Assembly: GCA_023260315.1 (NCBI GenBank)
Contig: JALQVQ010000290.1
Location: 1 to 10,619 of the forward strand
DNA length: 10,619 bases
From: Burkholderiaceae bacterium
GTDB taxonomy: Bacteria; Pseudomonadota; Gammaproteobacteria; Burkholderiales; Burkholderiaceae_C
Reading direction: 5' to 3'
The notes under the pieces were generated by a model. The model worked only from the letters and a program-made list of their open reading frames with translations. It was not told where the DNA came from and did no database searches. Position 1 is the first letter of the stretch. Each line of letters begins with the position of its first letter. Below are positions 8,693 through 10,619 of the stretch, one piece after another. Made by a program: the position numbers and the translations under genes.

Positions 8693-9079
8693 TTAACCGG
8701 CCAGTGCGGGTCGGTCTTTGCGGTAAGCGTTCTTAATGAGAATCTTGCCGTCTTTAAAAGTGAACACGTCGACCATTCGGGCCTCAATGCGTGACCCGTC
8801 CGCTTTTGTGCCGCAGAAGGTGGATTCGGACACGCCACGATCGCCCACAACAAAGTGGTCGCCGTTAAGCCACGCGGCATCGGGGAAATTTTGCCAAGCC
8901 GCCTTGAAGCCCTCGCGCACCTCCGCCAAGCCAGAGAACGTGCGCCCCATCAAATCAGGACCAGCCACTGCATGAAACTTGCAATCAGCGTGCATGTGGC
9001 TCATGAGCTTTTCAATGTCATGGTCGTTCCAGGCTTGCGCAAAGTCGGCGAGTGTTTCAGCGGTGATGGGTGCAGTCAT
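8693..9079 (-). CDS. SnoaL-like / NTF2-fold small protein
   Basis: A 128-residue protein of the SnoaL-like, NTF2-fold superfamily, which includes polyketide cyclases, limonene-epoxide-hydrolase-type and ketosteroid-isomerase-type enzymes and many non-catalytic binding proteins. Evidence is the pattern FAQAWNDHDIEKLMSHMHAD (13-32), typical of the first helices, then GPDLMGRTFSGLAEVREGFK (40-59), a central strand region, and VDVFTFKDGKILIKNAYR (103-120), the usual C-terminal strand pair. Length and the absence of a signal peptide fit a soluble cytoplasmic protein. It is the first gene of the minus-strand TRAP operon, 112 bases before dctP, so a role in handling the imported compound is plausible but not shown. 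The ATG at 9079 has no clear ribosome site, so the start is less certain than the family. No specific catalytic set can be named. Confidence 0.82.
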   Translation of the reverse strand: MTAPITAETLADFAQAWNDHDIEKLMSHMHADCKFHAVAGPDLMGRTFSGLAEVREGFKAAWQNFPDAAWLNGDHFVVGDRGVSESTFCGTKADGSRIEARMVDVFTFKDGKILIKNAYRKDRPALAG

Positions 9080-9317
9080 GTGTTGGATGAGGTTCAGTTG
9101 TGTTGATCGGTTGGTGGCGCATTATTTGGTTGGTTGCTTGCACGTTTGTAGATCCAACGCTTGCGAATCGTTAGATCCAAGTCAAAGGGTTAACCCGAGT
9201 CTGTCCAAGGTTCTTGGTTCCATGGATTGGTCGAATCTGGCGCTAACCAAGGTTGGGTGGTGCCCACTATCCTTAACCCACCCCAAACAAACAATTCGTT
9301 CCATCTTGGAGATAGTT
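9080..9317. promoter_or_regulatory. Divergent intergenic control region rich in palindromes and repeats
   Basis: These 238 bases separate the minus-strand SnoaL-TRAP operon from the plus-strand FAD oxidase, so they should hold both promoters. No gene is apparent. Seen: the perfect ten-base palindrome GGGTTAACCC (9187-9196); the inverted repeat CCAAG-GTT-CTTGG (9205-9217); a direct repeat TAGATCCAA at 9149-9157 and 9172-9180, 23 bases apart (about two helical turns); and an imperfect pair TTGGGTGG / CCACCCCAA around 9252-9288. AATAAT on the minus strand at 9121-9126 could be a -10 element, but I find no good -35 partner, and no convincing plus-strand promoter. GGAG at 9308-9311 is the oxidase ribosome site. 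Confidence 0.5.
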
Positions 9318-10487
9318 ATGAATGCTATGAGCGGTCGCAACACAGTCTTGCAGCCTTACGACTCAACGTATGACCCGTTGGTGGCGAAAAGCCCCGGCCG
9401 CGGTCTTGACTACGCACCGTCGTATTGGGTGGCATCGGCGGGTGCGCCCCCTGAAGACGATGGCCCGATTACGGGTGACTGCGATGTGGATGTCGTTGTT
9501 GTGGGTGGTGGTTCGACAGGGATGTCCACAGCCATGTACCTGGCCGAAGACCACGGCATCAAGGCGGTGGTTCTGGAGGCGAACCAAACCGCTTGGGGGT
9601 GCTCAAGCCGCAGCGGTGGACAAGGTCAAAATGCCAGCGGTCGTTTGTCGCGTTCGCAGTGGATCGAGCGTTGGGGAATGGATACGGCGAAGCGCCTGGA
9701 CACCGAAATCAGGCGTGGTTTTGACAACTTCAAGCAACTCACCAAAGACATCGAGTGTGAAGCCTTTGACGGCGGTCATCTGTACATGGCCCACAAGCCA
9801 GCGAAGATGGCATACCTGCGCAACATGGCACAGGTGCGTAACGATTACTTCGGCTATCAAACAAAAATTTTGAGTGCGGAAGAAGTGCGTGAGCGTTACT
9901 GCGATGAGCGCGAGCATTTCGGTGCCATGCTGGAAGAGGAGGGTGTCGGCGTTCACCCGCTCAAGCTCACGTTCGGCATCATGCGCAAAGCGCGCGCCAT
10001 GGGTGTGAAAGTACACCCTGCAAGTCCGGTTCAAGGTTTGACGACCGTCAACGGTATTCACCACATACAAACGCCTGGCGGTGTGGTCCGCGCGAAGCGT
10101 GTGGTGTTTTGCACAGGTGGCTACACTTGGCAAAAAATGCACAAGGTCACGAAGAACAAAATCCTGCCAATTTTGTCGAACTCTGTCGTTACCCGTCCCT
10201 TGACTGACGCCGAGTTGGCGGCCTGTAACTTCAAGTCGAAGACGTTCATGACCGACACACGGACATTGCGTTTTTATTACCGTCTCTTGGACGGCAACCG
10301 CTTGCAGCTGGGTAGCCGCAGTTCAATCACCGGTGCTGACGCTGAAGACCCTATTCACCTCAAACTTCTGACTGATGCCATTGCGCGCAAGTTCCCCCCA
10401 CTCGCTGGTATCCAGATTGACTACTCATGGTGGGGCTGGGTTGACGTCAGTCACGACATGATGCCGCGAATTGCGCAACCCGATCCA
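9318..10487 (+). CDS. FAD-dependent amine/amino-acid oxidase (DAO family, PuuB-like), cut short by a chimeric junction
   Basis: FAD-dependent oxidoreductase of the DAO family, closest in pattern to gamma-glutamylputrescine-oxidase-type (PuuB) enzymes, which oxidise a primary or secondary amine with O2 to an aldehyde or keto product. The N-terminal FAD fold is clear: VVVGGGSTGMSTAMYLAE, with GGGSTG at 63-68, and the ribose-binding Glu87 at the end of the second strand. A CSSRSGGQGQNASGRLSRSQ stretch matches the RNGGQ region seen near the flavin, and GWVDVSHDMMPRIAQPDP (373-390) matches the conserved C-terminal part. ATG at 9318 has GGAG six bases upstream. About 390 residues are present; members usually have about 430, and the missing 40 would include the last flavin-contacting glycine-rich stretch. 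Homology ends near 10487 although the frame stays open to the window edge, because the sequence switches to an unrelated gene. Divergent from the TRAP operon, so probably co-regulated. Confidence 0.88.
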
Positions 10488-10488
10488 G
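10474..10488. other. Chimeric junction between two unrelated genes
   Basis: The oxidase frame reads IAQPDP through 10487. A different frame, starting at about 10474, reads RNPIQLAERIAMVDVLSGGR, which belongs to a luciferase-like monooxygenase. The bases CAACCCGATCCAG fit both proteins, so the join lies within a short shared sequence. GC is about 55% over 10321-10440 and about 65% over 10491-10619 by hand count. Confidence 0.8.
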
Positions 10489-10619
10489 CTCGCGGAACGC
10501 ATTGCCATGGTGGATGTCTTGTCGGGCGGCCGCTTCGACGCCGGATTCGGCCGTGGGTACCAGGCGCACGAGTTCAAGGGCTTTGGCATCCCGATGGACG
10601 AGGCGACGGGTCGCTATCA
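10474..10619 (+). CDS. Luciferase-like flavin monooxygenase (LLM class), internal fragment
   Basis: Roughly 48 codons of a bacterial-luciferase-like, FMN-dependent monooxygenase, truncated at both ends. The pattern NPIQLAERIAMVDVLSGGRF followed by GFGRGYQAHEFKGFGIPMDE is the conserved block that in this family usually lies around residues 85-130, so about 80 N-terminal residues are missing. A stop codon at 10459 in the same frame, and oxidase coding in the other frame, show that no N-terminus exists here. A TTG at 10471 could be called a start by software but is not real. Codons are strongly G/C-ending and the fragment is richer in GC than the rest of the window. It continues past the right edge. 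The source organism is probably different if the join is an assembly error (inference). Confidence 0.75.

Noticed and set aside
8581..8880. A 100-codon N-terminal extension of dctP in the same frame
   Set aside because: It precedes a clear signal peptide, the ATG at 8580 has a good ribosome site, and the extension overlaps the end of the SnoaL-like gene in another frame.
9149..9180. TAGATCCAA direct repeats as a CRISPR array or insertion-site duplication
   Set aside because: There are only two nine-base copies, no further units and no mobile-element gene or terminal inverted repeats between them.
9603..10142. A 179-codon minus-strand open frame inside the FAD oxidase gene
   Set aside because: It is antisense to well-supported oxidase coding and its translation shows no family pattern.
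9318..10619. A genuine fusion protein of FAD oxidase with a luciferase-like domain
   Set aside because: The luciferase-like piece is in a different frame from the oxidase, starts in the middle of its domain and lacks its N-terminal barrel strands, so no fused protein would be made.

Overview
The window looks like a proteobacterial chromosome segment, most likely from a Burkholderiales-type betaproteobacterium or a relative. This rests on moderate GC (about 55% where I hand-counted), proteobacterial-style tripartite TRAP genes, a MocR regulator and tight operons. The lineage is inference. It reads as a catabolic and uptake locus. I see no tRNA, rRNA, insertion sequence, CRISPR array or phage gene.

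Layout. Bases 3-5547 run on the plus strand: a 5'-truncated histidinol-dehydrogenase-family enzyme (HisD/HpsN-like), a DegT/DnrJ/EryC1-family PLP aminotransferase, a group II PLP decarboxylase that overlaps it by 4 bases, and, after an 85-base gap, a MocR-type GntR/aminotransferase regulator. A bidirectional hairpin terminator at 5529-5564 ends this block and the opposing one. Bases 5583-9079 run on the minus strand as a TRAP-transporter operon, read in the order SnoaL-like protein, dctP (binding protein), dctQ (small permease), dctM (large permease). A strong intrinsic terminator and a second perfect hairpin lie between dctP and dctQ. From 9318 a divergent plus-strand FAD-dependent amine or amino-acid oxidase (DAO/PuuB-like) begins, separated from the TRAP operon by 238 bases rich in palindromes and repeats.

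How the genes may work together (inference): the TRAP system would import an organic acid, possibly one carrying an amine or a sulfonate. The oxidase, aminotransferase, decarboxylase and alcohol-to-acid dehydrogenase would process it, with the PLP-binding MocR protein sensing an amino compound. The substrate cannot be read from the sequence. HpsN-type dehydrogenase plus a TRAP importer recalls dihydroxypropanesulfonate catabolism, but the other hallmark genes are not in view.

The most important oddity is at the right end. At about 10474-10488 the FAD oxidase homology stops and an out-of-frame internal piece of a luciferase-like flavin monooxygenase begins, with GC rising from about 55% to about 65%. 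The two share the bases of the junction. It looks like a chimeric join, most probably an assembly artefact, so sequence right of about 10474 should not be trusted as neighbouring DNA.
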